A stretch of 64,000 bases of DNA from Rhodanobacter sp. DHG33 (GCF_014843005.1 NZ_JACYXM010000003.1:124001-188000); one strand, 5' to 3'; positions 50,216 through 59,654 are shown, counted from the first letter of the stretch. A program made the numbers and translations. Notes: a model not told the origin generated them from the letters alone.

Positions 50216-51127
50216 ATGCAGCCTACCCGCCTGCAGCCCGCCGCGGTCGACGCCGAATCGATAAGGGCGGCACCAGCGATGGATCATCCTTCGCGGGGCA
50301 CCGTACTGCTGCAGGTGCTCGCGATCGGTGGCTATGGCATGTGGTTGTGGCTGGGCCTGTCCCTGCTGCTGGGCTTGAGTCCGTTGGGGCGCCGTGGAAC
50401 CCTGATACCGCTGGCGCTGAGCGCGGCGCTGGTGGGCATCGGCCTGCTGCTGGCCCGTCCACGCCTATCCGAGTCGACGACCCGGCATGGCCAGAACACA
50501 GCTTCGGACCATCGCCCACCGCGCTCCATGCCGATGGCGCTGGCGACATGGCTGCTGATGCTGGCGGCGGCCGCGCTGGCACAAAGCAGCAACAGTTTCT
50601 GGATCACCCGGCTTGCCGGCGCATTGCTGATGCTGTGCAGCCTCGTCAGCCTGCTGCAGGCTACTCATGACGATCGCACCCGCCTGCCTACCCTGCTGCA
50701 ACGCGCCACCGCGCTGTTGCCGGCCTGCCGTATCACCACGGCGGCTTATGCCGGTGGCCTCTGGCTGTGGCTGAGCGTGCTGGCGCAGGGCAAGTTCGTC
50801 AGCGACCACGGCACTTACCTGTGGATCCTGCTGCTGTTGGCGTTGGCGCTCGGACTGGGGCTGCTCGAAAGCGCGCTATGGCAATCGCTGCGCGAACCCG
50901 AGGCATTCGCCGGCGAGACGACACCCGACCGCGGTTGGCTCCCGACACGACTCGTGGCGGCGCTGCTGACCTACGCACTGCCTTGCACGGCATTGCTGCT
51001 GGGCGGCATGACGGGCAACCTGCCGGTCGCCGCGATCGCCGCACCGGGCTGTGCCCTGGGTCTGGCGCTGGAGCGCCACCTGTATCAGTTCACATTGGCG
51101 ACCACGATCAGCCCGCAACGTGCCTGA
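50216..51127 (+). CDS. Unknown polytopic membrane protein
   Basis: 303 residues with about eight hydrophobic segments (for example AIGGYGMWLWLGLSLLLGL, YLWILLLLALALGLGLLE, VAALLTYALPCTALLLGGM) and a polar N-terminal tail. I recognise no family motif. ATG 50216 is chosen because the upstream ATG at 50129 overlaps the inverted repeat and would sit almost at the divergent promoter; no Shine-Dalgarno is clear for either. Divergent from the WYL regulator, which may control it. Confidence 0.6.
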   Translation: MQPTRLQPAAVDAESIRAAPAMDHPSRGTVLLQVLAIGGYGMWLWLGLSLLLGLSPLGRRGTLIPLALSAALVGIGLLLARPRLSESTTRHGQNTASDHRPPRSMPMALATWLLMLAAAALAQSSNSFWITRLAGALLMLCSLVSLLQATHDDRTRLPTLLQRATALLPACRITTAAYAGGLWLWLSVLAQGKFVSDHGTYLWILLLLALALGLGLLESALWQSLREPEAFAGETTPDRGWLPTRLVAALLTYALPCTALLLGGMTGNLPVAAIAAPGCALGLALERHLYQFTLATTISPQRA

Positions 51128-51232
51128 AAAATGTCTGCCCGGTGAACAGATTCCCCGGATTCATTTGCAAATTCAAACGGTTCCGTTTTAAGGTCACGAC
51201 TTACATCTGCTTAACAAATGGAAGCCCTACCG

Positions 51233-52072
51233 ATGAAGAAGACTCTGATGGTCTCCCTCCTGGTGCTGGCCTGCGCCAGCTTTGCCGCACATGCCCAGGA
51301 TGCAGGCAATGGCAGCAGCAGCTCCGATTCCAGCTCCAGCTCCAACTCCAACAACGGTGGCTGGACCGGCTCGGGCGAGTTCGGCTACGCCTCGGCCACC
51401 GGCAACACCCGCTCGCAGAACGTCAACGCCAAGCTGGGCCTGAACCAGGAAAACGAGCAGTGGAAGAACAATTTCTTCCTCGACGTGCTGCGCACCAAGG
51501 TGCAGGAGAAAGTGGTCACTCCGGCCGGCAACACCATCGACCAGTTCGATACCACCGCCAACCGCTACGACGGCGGTGCCTCGGTGGGCTACAAGCTCGA
51601 CCCGCGCAGCTACATCGTGGGTGCGGCGCGCTATGACCACGACGACTTCGGCGCCAACCTGTGGCAGGGCGTGGTTTCGCTGGGCTACGGCTACATCGCG
51701 GTGAAGGACGCGCGCAACGAGCTGTCGTTCGAAATCGGCCCTGGTTACAAGGAATACCGCCCAGCGGAACTCCCCATCCTCGTCAATGGCGTCACCGTCA
51801 ACCAGACGCAGCCGGTGGAACACGAAGCAATCGCCCGTGGCCTGGTCAACTACAAGCTGCGCATCACCGACAACACCTCGTTCGAGGACACGTTCCTCAC
51901 GGAAGCGGGCTCCAAGGACACCTACATCCAGAACGATGCCGGCCTGGCCGTCAGCATGACCAAGAAGCTGGCGCTGAAGGTGGGCTTCCAGGTGCGCCAC
52001 AACAGCACCGTGCTGCCGGGCATCAAGAAGACCGACACGCTGACCACCACAAACCTGGTCTACAACTTCTGA
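51233..52072 (+). CDS. DUF481 (YdiY-like) outer-membrane protein
   Basis: 279 residues: signal peptide of about 21 (SFAAHA then Q), a Ser/Asn-rich linker, then a beta-barrel domain of the DUF481/YdiY salt-induced outer-membrane family (GWTGSGEFGYASATGNTRSQN, NELSFEIGPGYKEYRP) ending in LVYNF with a terminal Phe. GGAAG lies 8 nt before ATG 51233; the ATG at 51218 overlaps that site. Followed by a strong terminator. Physiological role unknown. Confidence 0.88.
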   Translation: MKKTLMVSLLVLACASFAAHAQDAGNGSSSSDSSSSSNSNNGGWTGSGEFGYASATGNTRSQNVNAKLGLNQENEQWKNNFFLDVLRTKVQEKVVTPAGNTIDQFDTTANRYDGGASVGYKLDPRSYIVGAARYDHDDFGANLWQGVVSLGYGYIAVKDARNELSFEIGPGYKEYRPAELPILVNGVTVNQTQPVEHEAIARGLVNYKLRITDNTSFEDTFLTEAGSKDTYIQNDAGLAVSMTKKLALKVGFQVRHNSTVLPGIKKTDTLTTTNLVYNF

Positions 52073-52110
52073 AGCCTCTTCGGTGGCGATGAGTCGCCCC
52101 GCGCATGCGA

Positions 52111-52143
52111 AACGGCCCCTGCACACAGGGGCCGTTTTCTTTG
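52111..52143 (+). terminator. Terminator after the DUF481 gene
   Basis: 11-bp stem AACGGCCCCTG / CAGGGGCCGTT with a CACA loop followed by TTCTTT. Lies between the convergent DUF481 and hemC genes and may also stop hemC transcription. Confidence 0.85.
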
Positions 52144-52162
52144 CGCAACATCATTTGGGCGT

Positions 52163-53080
52163 CTAAACGTTTGCACCAAGAAATTTGGCCGCCCCTTGTG
52201 CGAACAGCTCATCGGCTACAGCTCGACCCAGTGCCTCGGCATCTGTGCCTTCCGCCTGCGCGCGCAGCAGGTGGCCGCTCGATGCATCGCCTACGAGGCC
52301 GCACAGATGCAGGCCGTGCTCGGTAACCGTGCACCATGCACCCACCGGCACCGTGCAGCTGCCGCCGAGCGCCTGGTTCATCGCACGCTCCGCGCTTACC
52401 TCCAACCGGGTGTCGGCATCGTCCAGCGCTGAAAGCAGAGTCAGCACATGCAACTGGTCGGCACGCGCCTCAATGGCGATGGCTGCCTGACCCGGCGCCG
52501 GCAGCCAGCCCGGCGCGGCGAGGCGGCTGCGGATGCGCGCAGCGAGATCCAGCCGTTCGAGTCCTGCGCAGGCCAGCACGATCGCGTCGTAATGACCGGC
52601 GTCCAGCTTGGCCAGACGCGTGCCTACGTTGCCGCGCAGATCCAGCAGCTCCAGGTCCGGCCGCAGCGCGCGCAACTGCGCTTGCCGGCGCAGGGAGGAC
52701 GTACCCACCTTCGCGCCATACGGCAAATCGGCGAGACCGACATAGCGGTTGCTGACGAAGGCATCTGCCGCATCAGCACGCGGAAGGATCGCCGGCAGCA
52801 CGAAGCCCGGCTCCAGCTCCGCCGGCACGTCCTTCAGCGAATGCACGGCCAGATCGGCGCGGCCCTCCAGCATCGCCACTTCCAGTTCTTTCAGGAACAG
52901 ACCTTTGCCACCTATCGTCGCCAGTGGCTGATCGATGATCTCGTCGCCGCGCGTCGTCATCGGTACCAGCGTCACCGCCAGTCCCGGATGCGCCGCACGC
53001 AACAACGCCGCCACGTGCTCGGCCTGCCACAGCGCGAGCGGGCTCCGACGGGTGGCAATGCGCAGCGTGTTGGGGATCAT
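52163..53080 (-). CDS. hemC: Porphobilinogen deaminase (hydroxymethylbilane synthase)
   Basis: Links four porphobilinogens into hydroxymethylbilane. The dipyrromethane-bearing Cys242 in [12 protein letters not shown] falls at the same number as in E. coli. [22 protein letters not shown] and [14 protein letters not shown] are family motifs. 305 residues from ATG 53080, with TGGAG 5 nt upstream. It follows algR by 67 bp, matching the algZ-algR-hemC order of Pseudomonas. hemD is not adjacent here. Confidence 0.96.
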   Translation of the reverse strand: MIPNTLRIATRRSPLALWQAEHVAALLRAAHPGLAVTLVPMTTRGDEIIDQPLATIGGKGLFLKELEVAMLEGRADLAVHSLKDVPAELEPGFVLPAILPRADAADAFVSNRYVGLADLPYGAKVGTSSLRRQAQLRALRPDLELLDLRGNVGTRLAKLDAGHYDAIVLACAGLERLDLAARIRSRLAAPGWLPAPGQAAIAIEARADQLHVLTLLSALDDADTRLEVSAERAMNQALGGSCTVPVGAWCTVTEHGLHLCGLVGDASSGHLLRAQAEGTDAEALGRAVADELFAQGAAKFLGANV

Positions 53081-53147
53081 GCGGGCTCCAGGAAAGGATT
53101 CGTGCGCCATTGTCGCCCATGCCGCAACCGATGCGCAGACAGGGCAC

Positions 53148-53852
53148 TCAGCCCATGCGCAGCAGCTTGCGCAGCGCAGGCAGGTTGCGGCGGCTCACTT
53201 CGGGGCTGAAGTCGGTGCCGGCGAGGCGCGCGAGTACGCGGCCGTCGGCCAGAGACTTCAAGCCCAGCAGGCGCGCGGGCGGCACGAGGCAATTGCGATG
53301 CAGGCGGATCAGCTGGTCGGGGTAGGCATCCTCCAGCTGACGCAGCGATTCGTCGATCAGCAGTTCACCGCCGGCATGGCGCACACGCACGTATTTCTCT
53401 TCGGCGAGCAGACAGATGACTTCGTCCAACGCCACGCGCACCTGCTCGTCGCGCACGCGCGCGTGCAGCCATGCCGTGGCGGTGCGTGGCGCGTCCGCCA
53501 TCCGTTTGCGCGCGCGCTGCAATGCTTCGCGCAGGCGTTCCAGTCGCACCGGTTTCAGGACGTAGTCCACCGCGTCCAGCTCGAAGGCGCGCAGAGCGTG
53601 GTTTTCGTAGGCGGTGCAGAACACCACCTGAGGGCGGCCGTGGCCAGCCAGACGCTCGGCCAGCGCCATGCCGTCCAGCCCTGGCATGTTGATGTCGAGC
53701 AAGAGCAGGTCCGGCTTCAGCGCGGCGAGAGCCGCCAACGCGGCTTCGCCGTCGCCCACGCTGCCGGCGAGCTCGGCACCTTCGCACTCGCCCAGCAACG
53801 CGGCCAGGCGAAGGCGTGCCAGGGGTTCGTCATCGACGATCAGTACGCGCAT
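53148..53852 (-). CDS. algR: LytTR response regulator, AlgR type
   Basis: Receiver domain ([14 protein letters not shown], phosphoacceptor Asp in [13 protein letters not shown], Lys in [11 protein letters not shown]) joined to a C-terminal LytTR DNA-binding domain ([40 protein letters not shown]). 234 residues. Overlaps the sensor gene by 23 bp, so the pair is translated together. AlgR controls exopolysaccharide and surface behaviour in Pseudomonas; targets here are unknown. Confidence 0.93.
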   Translation of the reverse strand: MRVLIVDDEPLARLRLAALLGECEGAELAGSVGDGEAALAALAALKPDLLLLDINMPGLDGMALAERLAGHGRPQVVFCTAYENHALRAFELDAVDYVLKPVRLERLREALQRARKRMADAPRTATAWLHARVRDEQVRVALDEVICLLAEEKYVRVRHAGGELLIDESLRQLEDAYPDQLIRLHRNCLVPPARLLGLKSLADGRVLARLAGTDFSPEVSRRNLPALRKLLRMG

Positions 53853-54900
53853 CGTCCTTTCCCTTGTCTGGCAGCGGCAGGCGCAGGCTCACCACGTAGC
53901 GCTCGCCTTGCGGCCCGGCCTGCACCGCGGCGCGCGGACCGTAGCGGAAAGCCACGCGCCGGCGCACGCTGTCCAGGCCATGGCCGTGGCCGCCGCGGGT
54001 CGGCGCAGACGGCAGCGGGTTGGCGATTTCGATCACGATGGCGTCGCTTTCGCGCAGTCCTCGCAGGCTCACCACGCCACCTTCGCGCAGCGGCTGGATG
54101 CCGTGATGCACGGCGTTCTCCACCAGCGGTTGCAGCAGCAGGCGCGGCAGCGGGAACTCCTGGGGCAAGCCTTCCAGTTCGCGCTGCACATGCAGGCGCG
54201 CGCCAAGGCGCAGCTGTTCGATGGCCAGATAGCGGTCGAGCAGCGTCAGCTCTTCGCCCAAAGTGCCGTCGCCTTGCTCGTGCTGGCCCAGCGCGGCGCG
54301 GAACAGTTCCGCGAGGTCCTCCACCGTGCGCTCCGCCGCCGCCGGGTCGAGCGGGATCAGCGCCGCCACGGTGTTCATGCTGTTGAACAGGAAGTGCGGA
54401 CGGATGCGCGCCTGCAACGCCTCCACCTGCGCGCGCGCCACCGCGGCGAGGCGCAGGCGCCACTGCGCGGCCACGTAGAAGTAGCGCAGGATCGCCGCAC
54501 CGAGCAGGGCGGCGATCAACACGTTGTCGCGCACGAAGACCGCCATGCCGTCGCCCACCAGACTCATGTGCAGGGCGCCGTCCAACCCGTGCGCCACCCA
54601 GCTCGCCATGCCCACGATCGGCATGATGAGCAGCCACGCGACGAGGTAGGGCAGGTGGCCCGGCAACCGCTGCAACGATGTCCGCAGCAGGCACAGCACC
54701 ACGACGATGGCCAGCACCAACCAGCTCACGAACAAGATGCCCACGCTGTAGCCGGAAAGATCCCGATGATCGCCCACGGCCAGCCACATCACGGTGGCCG
54801 CTAGCGCGCCGGTCACCAGCAAGGTGAACAGCACCGGGACGCTGCAGAAATCCGGCAACGGGCTGGGTTCGTCGGTGGTGCCGAAGGCAGGCAGGCGCAT
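53830..54900 (-). CDS. algZ: LytS/AlgZ-type sensor histidine kinase
   Basis: About four membrane segments in the first 150 residues (VLFTLLVTGALAATVMWLAV, ILFVSWLVLAIVVVLCLL and others), then a His_kinase domain with phosphoacceptor His in RIRPHFLFNSMNTV, N-box LVENAVHHGIQPL and G-box GHGHGLDSVRRR. The ATG at 54900 gives 356 residues; an in-frame ATG at 54933 would add 11. A CATACT box lies 6 nt before ATG 54900, so a near-leaderless start is possible. It forms a two-component pair with algR. Confidence 0.92.
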   Translation of the reverse strand: MRLPAFGTTDEPSPLPDFCSVPVLFTLLVTGALAATVMWLAVGDHRDLSGYSVGILFVSWLVLAIVVVLCLLRTSLQRLPGHLPYLVAWLLIMPIVGMASWVAHGLDGALHMSLVGDGMAVFVRDNVLIAALLGAAILRYFYVAAQWRLRLAAVARAQVEALQARIRPHFLFNSMNTVAALIPLDPAAAERTVEDLAELFRAALGQHEQGDGTLGEELTLLDRYLAIEQLRLGARLHVQRELEGLPQEFPLPRLLLQPLVENAVHHGIQPLREGGVVSLRGLRESDAIVIEIANPLPSAPTRGGHGHGLDSVRRRVAFRYGPRAAVQAGPQGERYVVSLRLPLPDKGKDDARTDRR

Positions 54901-54958
54901 GCGCGCAGTATGCCGCAGGGCCCGCCACGGCATGCGGGGTGTGCGGCTGATGAAGGCG

Positions 54959-55327
54959 CTAGCGCGGCCCGTGCGTGCGCAGCCAGTTTTCCAGGTAGGA
55001 CTTCAGCACCACTGCGTTGTTGTGTTCTTCGTCGCGGGCCGCGTAGAGCAGGGTGACGGGATGTTTCGCCGCGCGTTCGGCGAGCGGCCGCCAGTGCTGG
55101 CCACGCTTGTCCAGCTCGCCGGCGTAGCGCTGGCGAAAACCTTCCCAGCGCGCAGGATCGTGGCCGAACCACTGGCGCAACTCCGCCGAGGGCGCGAGTT
55201 CCTTGACCCATAGATCCAGCGGCACGTCGTCCTTCTTCAGGCCGCGTGGCCACAGGCGGTCGACCAGCACGCGGTAGCCGTCGGACCTGGCCGGCGGCTC
55301 GTAGACACGCTTGATGGTGATGCTCAT
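54959..55327 (-). CDS. DUF488 family protein (YeaO-like)
   Basis: 122 residues starting MSITIKRVYEPP, with the family motifs YRVLVDRLWPRGLKKDD, WVKELAPSAELRQWFGHDP and VTLLYAARDEEHNNAVVLK. Function unknown. Distinct from the longer DUF488 protein at 48554-49102. ATG 55327 is preferred over an in-frame start 11 codons earlier because the similarity begins here. Confidence 0.88.
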   Translation of the reverse strand: MSITIKRVYEPPARSDGYRVLVDRLWPRGLKKDDVPLDLWVKELAPSAELRQWFGHDPARWEGFRQRYAGELDKRGQHWRPLAERAAKHPVTLLYAARDEEHNNAVVLKSYLENWLRTHGPR

Positions 55328-55392
55328 GAGCGCAGGTCCCGCAAGGGATGCACCCAGCATACGCTTCCATGGTCACATGGGCGTGATGCGGC

Positions 55393-56109
55393 TCAGATCT
55401 CCTCGACCTTCGTCACCTTGCCGCGCCGCATCAGCCACGCCACGCCGCGCAAGTCGGCCAGACCCACCCACAGGCGATCCAGCATGCCGTACTTGGAAAC
55501 ACCCGCGGTGCGCGGACGATGGCCCACCGGCACGCTGGTGCTCTGGAAGCCGGCGCGCTTCACCAGCGCGGGCAGGTAGCGGTGCATGTGGTCGAAATAG
55601 GGCAGGCGCAGGAATACCTCGCGCTCGAACAGCTTGAGCCCGCAGCCGGTATCGGGCGTGGCGTCCCTGAGCATGCGCGAGCGCACCGCATTGGCGATCT
55701 TCGAGGAGATGCGCTTGTTGAAACTGTCGCGCCGCGTGGTGCGCCAGCCGGCGAACAGCTTCGTTTCCGCCGCAGCGGCATCGCGCGCGGCCAGCAGTTT
55801 CGGAATGTCGGCGGGGTCGTTCTGGCCGTCGCCGTCCAGCGTGGCGATCCAGGTGCCACGCGCCGCGCGCACGCCGTTCCACACCGCCGTGCTCTGGCCG
55901 CTGCGGGTGACGTGGTGCAGTACGCGCAGTTCGGGATGCTGCGCCTTCTGCGCATTCAGCACGGCGCGGCTGTCGTCGCTGGAATCGTCGTCGACATAGA
56001 CCACTTCGTAGTCGACCTTGCCGCGCAGGGCCGCGGCGATCTCGGCAAGCAGCGGCGGGATGTTGTCGCGCTCGTTGAACACGGGGACGACGACGGAGAG
56101 CTGGGGCAT
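55393..56109 (-). CDS. Family 2 glycosyltransferase (dolichol-phosphate-mannose-synthase-like)
   Basis: 238 residues with the GT2 motifs SVVVPVFNERDNIPPLL, VYVDDDSSDDS, TLDGDGQNDPADIPKLL and a C-terminal region typical of polyprenyl-phosphate sugar transferases, but without the two membrane helices of ArnC/GtrB. Probably makes a lipid-linked sugar. Lies downstream of parAB in the same direction with a 77-bp gap; no cognate flippase or lipid-A gene is next to it. Confidence 0.85.
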   Translation of the reverse strand: MPQLSVVVPVFNERDNIPPLLAEIAAALRGKVDYEVVYVDDDSSDDSRAVLNAQKAQHPELRVLHHVTRSGQSTAVWNGVRAARGTWIATLDGDGQNDPADIPKLLAARDAAAAETKLFAGWRTTRRDSFNKRISSKIANAVRSRMLRDATPDTGCGLKLFEREVFLRLPYFDHMHRYLPALVKRAGFQSTSVPVGHRPRTAGVSKYGMLDRLWVGLADLRGVAWLMRRGKVTKVEEI

Positions 56110-56186
56110 GGGAGAGCCTTTGCGGAGACAGATGCCGCGATGCGACGGCAGGGGCGCATTTTAACCCGGTGCGCGCCGAAGCAGCT

Positions 56187-57053
56187 TCAGCGCAGTTTGC
56201 CGAGGATGCCTTCCAGCTCGTCGTTGCTGTGGTAGTGGATCACCAGCTTGCCGCGGCCGCCGCTGCCGACGGCGAGTTCGACGCGGGTGGCGAAGCGTTC
56301 GGCCAGCTCGCGTTCCAGCGCGGCGATGTTGGGGTCGCGCGCAGGGGCACGCTTGGCCTTGCCCTTGGGGGCGGCCTGGGCGCGGCGGGCGGCGTCCTCC
56401 AGTTCGCGCACCGACCAGCCTAGCGTCGCCGCCTGGCGGGCGAGCTGCACGGCGACGGATTCGTCGAGGGTGAGCAAGCAGCGCGCATGCCCCATCTCCA
56501 GCTTGCCTTCGTCGAGCAGCTTCTTGATCGACTCGGCCATCTCGGTGAGACGCAGCAGGTTGGACACCGCGGCGCGCGAACGGCCCACCGCATCGGCAGC
56601 CTGCTGATGGGTAAGTTCGAAGTCCTCGATCAGGCGCTTCAGCGCATCGGCTTCTTCCAGCGGAGTGAGGTCCTGGCGCTGGATGTTCTCGATCAGCGCC
56701 ATCGCCGGCACCGCGACTTCCGGCACCTCCTTCACCAGCGCGGGGATCTCGGCGAGCTGGGCGCGCTGCGAGGCGCGCCAACGGCGCTCGCCGGCGATCA
56801 GTTCGTACTGGTTCTTGCCGATGGCACGCACCACCACGGGCTGGATCAGGCCCTGCGCCTTGATCGAGGCGGCGAGCTCGTCCAGCGCCTCGTCGTTCCA
56901 ATGGCGGCGAGGCTGGTACTTGCCGGGCTGGATCTGCTGGATCGGCAGCGTGCGCAGCTCGCCCTCCTGCTCCAGCACCGGCGCGGCGGCGCCTTCGCCA
57001 CCCAGCAACACGTCCAGTCCGCGACCCAGCCCACGCTTCTTTGCAGCAGCCAT
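56187..57053 (-). CDS. parB: Chromosome-partitioning protein ParB
   Basis: Binds parS sites and spreads on DNA near the origin as a CTP-dependent clamp. The N-terminus KKRGLGRGLDVLLG contacts ParA. GERRWRAS and ENIQRQDLTPLEEA belong to the CTP/ParB domain, LTHQQAADAVGRSRAAVSNLLRL is the helix-turn-helix, and a C-terminal dimer domain ends in YHSNDELEGILGKL. 288 residues. It starts 2 bp after the parA stop. No obvious parS was seen nearby. Confidence 0.96.
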   Translation of the reverse strand: MAAAKKRGLGRGLDVLLGGEGAAAPVLEQEGELRTLPIQQIQPGKYQPRRHWNDEALDELAASIKAQGLIQPVVVRAIGKNQYELIAGERRWRASQRAQLAEIPALVKEVPEVAVPAMALIENIQRQDLTPLEEADALKRLIEDFELTHQQAADAVGRSRAAVSNLLRLTEMAESIKKLLDEGKLEMGHARCLLTLDESVAVQLARQAATLGWSVRELEDAARRAQAAPKGKAKRAPARDPNIAALERELAERFATRVELAVGSGGRGKLVIHYHSNDELEGILGKLR

Positions 57054-57055
57054 GC

Positions 57056-57937
57056 TCAATCCTGATGGTTGGCGGCGGGCGCCTTGAGCGCCATGCCATG
57101 CACGCCCGGCTTGGGCGGCTCGGTGATGTCGTCGGCTTCGACCGCCTCGCCGGCGTCGACCGGCGCCGGCGGCAGGCCGCGTTCGCGGCGGATGATCTCG
57201 CCGGCCAACCCGATATAGGCGATCGCGCCGCGCGAACTGCGATCGTAGAGATGGATCGGCTGGCCGTGGCTGGGCGCCTCGGCGAGGCGGATGTTGCGCG
57301 GGATGATGGAGCGCAGCACCTTGTCGCCGAAGTGCGCGGTGAGCTGCGCCGACACTTCGTTGCCGAGGTTGTTGCGCACGTCGTACATGGTGCGCAGCAA
57401 GCCTTCGATTTCCAGCTTGGGATTCAGCCGCTGACGCACCGCCTTGACCGTTTCCAGCAGGCTGGAAAGGCCTTCCAGCGCAAAGAATTCGCACTGCACC
57501 GGGATCAGCACGCCGTCCGCCGCGGTGAGCGCGTTGAGCGTGAGCAGGTTCAGCGTGGGCGGGCAATCGACCAGGATGGTGTCGTAGCGGCTGGCCACCG
57601 GGGCCAACTGTTCCTTCAGGCGATGCTCGCGCGCCAGCGTGTCCATCAGCTTCAGCTCGGCGGCGGTGAGGTCGCCGTTGCCGGGCAGCAGGTCGTAATG
57701 GGCGTCGGTGGCGACCACCGCATCGGCCACTGTTGCCTCCTCCAACAGCACCGCGCAGCCGTTGGGCCGCGCCTCGTGCTTATTCACGCCGGAGGCCGTG
57801 GTGGCGTTGCCCTGCGGGTCGAGGTCGACGAGCAGCACGCGGCGCTTCGCCGCGGCCAGCGCTGCCGCGAGGTTCACTGCCGAGGTGGTCTTGCCGACGC
57901 CGCCCTTCTGGTTGGCGACAGCGATGATGCGTGCCAT
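57056..57937 (-). CDS. parA: Chromosome-partitioning ATPase ParA (Soj)
   Basis: Deviant Walker ATPase that moves ParB-origin complexes. Deviant Walker A AVANQKGGVGKTTSAVNLA, DLDPQGNATTASGV and VDCPPTLNLLTLNAL are visible. 293 residues including a C-terminal extension of about 35 residues beyond the usual end. It overlaps nothing and is followed at once by parB. Confidence 0.97.
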   Translation of the reverse strand: MARIIAVANQKGGVGKTTSAVNLAAALAAAKRRVLLVDLDPQGNATTASGVNKHEARPNGCAVLLEEATVADAVVATDAHYDLLPGNGDLTAAELKLMDTLAREHRLKEQLAPVASRYDTILVDCPPTLNLLTLNALTAADGVLIPVQCEFFALEGLSSLLETVKAVRQRLNPKLEIEGLLRTMYDVRNNLGNEVSAQLTAHFGDKVLRSIIPRNIRLAEAPSHGQPIHLYDRSSRGAIAYIGLAGEIIRRERGLPPAPVDAGEAVEADDITEPPKPGVHGMALKAPAANHQD

Positions 57938-57984
57938 GTCGTCGTTTCGTGTGCGCGAAAGGGGACCTAGATTAGCAGCCGGAT

Positions 57985-58620
57985 TCAGCTTGCGCTGCGA
58001 CCGAGCACCACCAGGCTGCGCTCGGCGTCCAATCCCGGCACGGCGAGCGCGTGGATGCCGCGCACCGCGAAGCCGGGCGGCACGCCGGGCAATTCCTCGT
58101 CCGGCGCCTTGCCCTTCATCGCCAGCCAGATGCCGTCCGGCGCCAGCAGGTGGCCGCCCCAACCGAGCATGTCGGCGAGGCTGGCGAAGGCCCGCGCGGT
58201 GATGCAGTCGAACCGGCCTTCCACTTCTTCCACCCGCGACTGCACGGCACGCACGCCGTCGAGCTTCAGCGCACGGATCGCCTCACGCAGGAAGCGCACC
58301 TTCTTGCCGTTGGAATCCACCAGCAGGATCTGCCGTCCAGGTGCCGCGATGGCCAGCACGATGCCGGGCAGGCCGGGGCCGGTGCCGAGGTCGGCCAGCG
58401 TTTCGCCCTGGACGTAAGGCAGGATCGCCAGCGAGTCGAGCAGGTGCCGGGTGATCATCTCCGCCGGATCGCGGATCGCGGTGAGGTTGTAGGCCGCGTT
58501 CCAGCGCTCCAGCAGGGCCTGATAGTCCAAGAGGCGCTCCACCGCTTCTGCCGGCAGGACAAGGCCGAGCGCGGCGATGCCCTGTTCCAGACGTTGCTGC
58601 AGGGCGGCGCGGGCGGTCAT
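57985..58620 (-). CDS. rsmG: 16S rRNA (guanine-527-N7) methyltransferase
   Basis: SAM-dependent methyltransferase of G527 of 16S rRNA. LADLGTGPGLPGIVLAIA is the SAM motif, with LVDSNGKKVRFLREA and ITARAFASL following. 211 residues from ATG 58620, with AAGGGA about 8 nt upstream. First gene of [12 protein letters not shown]; in many bacteria mnmG precedes it, but here it does not. Confidence 0.95.
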   Translation of the reverse strand: MTARAALQQRLEQGIAALGLVLPAEAVERLLDYQALLERWNAAYNLTAIRDPAEMITRHLLDSLAILPYVQGETLADLGTGPGLPGIVLAIAAPGRQILLVDSNGKKVRFLREAIRALKLDGVRAVQSRVEEVEGRFDCITARAFASLADMLGWGGHLLAPDGIWLAMKGKAPDEELPGVPPGFAVRGIHALAVPGLDAERSLVVLGRSAS

Positions 58621-58753
58621 GGGGTGTCCCTTGAAACGGTGATGGGTGGGCAAGTATCCAGGGTCGCCCGGGAAAAATCGCCTGCAACAGCCGCCACGTC
58701 GAGCCAGCGATGGCCGGAAGGGCTGTTGCCGAAGATGGCGGCAGCAGACAAGG

Positions 58754-58775
58754 AAAACCCGCCGGGCGGCGGGTT
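58754..58775 (-). terminator. Terminator downstream of the SPFH gene
   Basis: AACCCGCC / GGCGGGTT stem with a GGGC loop (58756-58775) followed on the minus strand by TTTTCC. Separates the SPFH gene from rsmG. Confidence 0.7.
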
Positions 58776-58841
58776 CAAGGCTTGCTCAACTCCCCTGTGC
58801 GCGGGCGCTCTCGGGCGGCCCTGCGCGACACGGCATCGGGC

Positions 58842-59300
58842 TCAGGCGGCGAGATCCAGCTCGACGCGGGTCACCATCACGCCGCGCGGACGCAGCATAC
58901 CGTTGAGACTCTGCTTGAGCTGCTGGCCCAGCATCCGCTGGTCGCCGGTTGCCTCGACCTTGCCCTGCAGCGCCTCCACGGCACCACGGCGGATCAGCTG
59001 GTCGGCCTGTTCGATCACGGCGTCGGCGCGCTCGGGTTCCAGCACCTGCCAATACACCGTGCCGCGTACGTCGCCCGCCTCGGCCATCGGCTCCTCGAAA
59101 CGCAGCACGCGGCCACCGAGATCGATGCGATGCCCTACCCGGTCCAGCAACGGCAGCACCAGGTGGATGCCCGTCTGCAGCAGCCGTACCGGCTTGCCGC
59201 GGCGGTACAGGCTGTAGACCTGGCCGGCCGGCACGCGCTTCACCGTCACGACGGCGAACAGGGACAGGCAGACGATGGCGGCAAGAATCAGGGCAAACAT
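58842..59300 (-). CDS. Small single-domain SPFH/band-7-like membrane protein
   Basis: 152 residues: an N-terminal membrane helix (FALILAAIVCLSLFAVVTV) followed directly by a short band-7-like domain (VPAGQVYSLYRRGKPVRLLQTGIHLVLPLLDRVGHRID, RGTVYWQVLEPERADAVI, LKQSLNGMLRPRGVMVTRVEL). It lacks the long coiled-coil tail of flotillins and HflK/C. Function unknown; possibly a membrane scaffold. Preceded by an AT-rich gap and followed by a terminator, so probably monocistronic. Confidence 0.75.
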   Translation of the reverse strand: MFALILAAIVCLSLFAVVTVKRVPAGQVYSLYRRGKPVRLLQTGIHLVLPLLDRVGHRIDLGGRVLRFEEPMAEAGDVRGTVYWQVLEPERADAVIEQADQLIRRGAVEALQGKVEATGDQRMLGQQLKQSLNGMLRPRGVMVTRVELDLAA

Positions 59301-59654
59301 GGCTCGAAAAATCAGTGAGTTATCTATGAATTGTTGCGCTTTGACTAGAGGTTCAGGATACAGCCAATTGAAGCTCGAAGATTAATTTTTATTTAACGCC
59401 TATGCCGGGTCATTTGCAAGCCCCTGAAATCGCGACTTTTATCGTCGCCGGCTGGCCCAATCCAAAGGCAAGCATCAGTCGTACCAGCGGGCACCATCGA
59501 AGGCGGCTATCACCGGGGCTAACGCCTGAACCGGGCTGGCAGCTGGATGTCGCGCATCGATCCGGTTTGCTTTTCCCACCGCCAAAGCCGCATCTGCATG
59601 CGCGCACGGCCAAGCCCCGGCCAGCATGGCCGGGGCAATGACGGACACGGGGCG
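59301..59654. other. 354-bp gene-free gap with an AT-rich core
   Basis: Separates the SPFH and pirin genes. The part nearest the SPFH start (59310-59400) is markedly AT-rich for this window and includes an AATTAATTTTTATTTAA-like run, a likely promoter region although no consensus pair stands out. The rest is ordinary GC-rich sequence with one stem-loop (59615-59635) behind the pirin gene. No convincing short ORF or RNA gene seen. Confidence 0.5.
59615..59635 (-). terminator. Stem-loop after the pirin gene
   Basis: CCCCGGCC / GGCCGGGG arms with an AGCAT loop, 19 bp after the pirin stop. The following bases contain no strong T-run, so termination is likely but not certain. Confidence 0.5.

Noticed and set aside
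56187-57937. parS site near parAB
   Set aside because: Scanned by eye for TGTTTCACGTGAAACA and TGTTCCACGTGGAACA-like 16-mers; only partial matches such as TTCCACGT were seen. A computed search of the whole chromosome would be needed.
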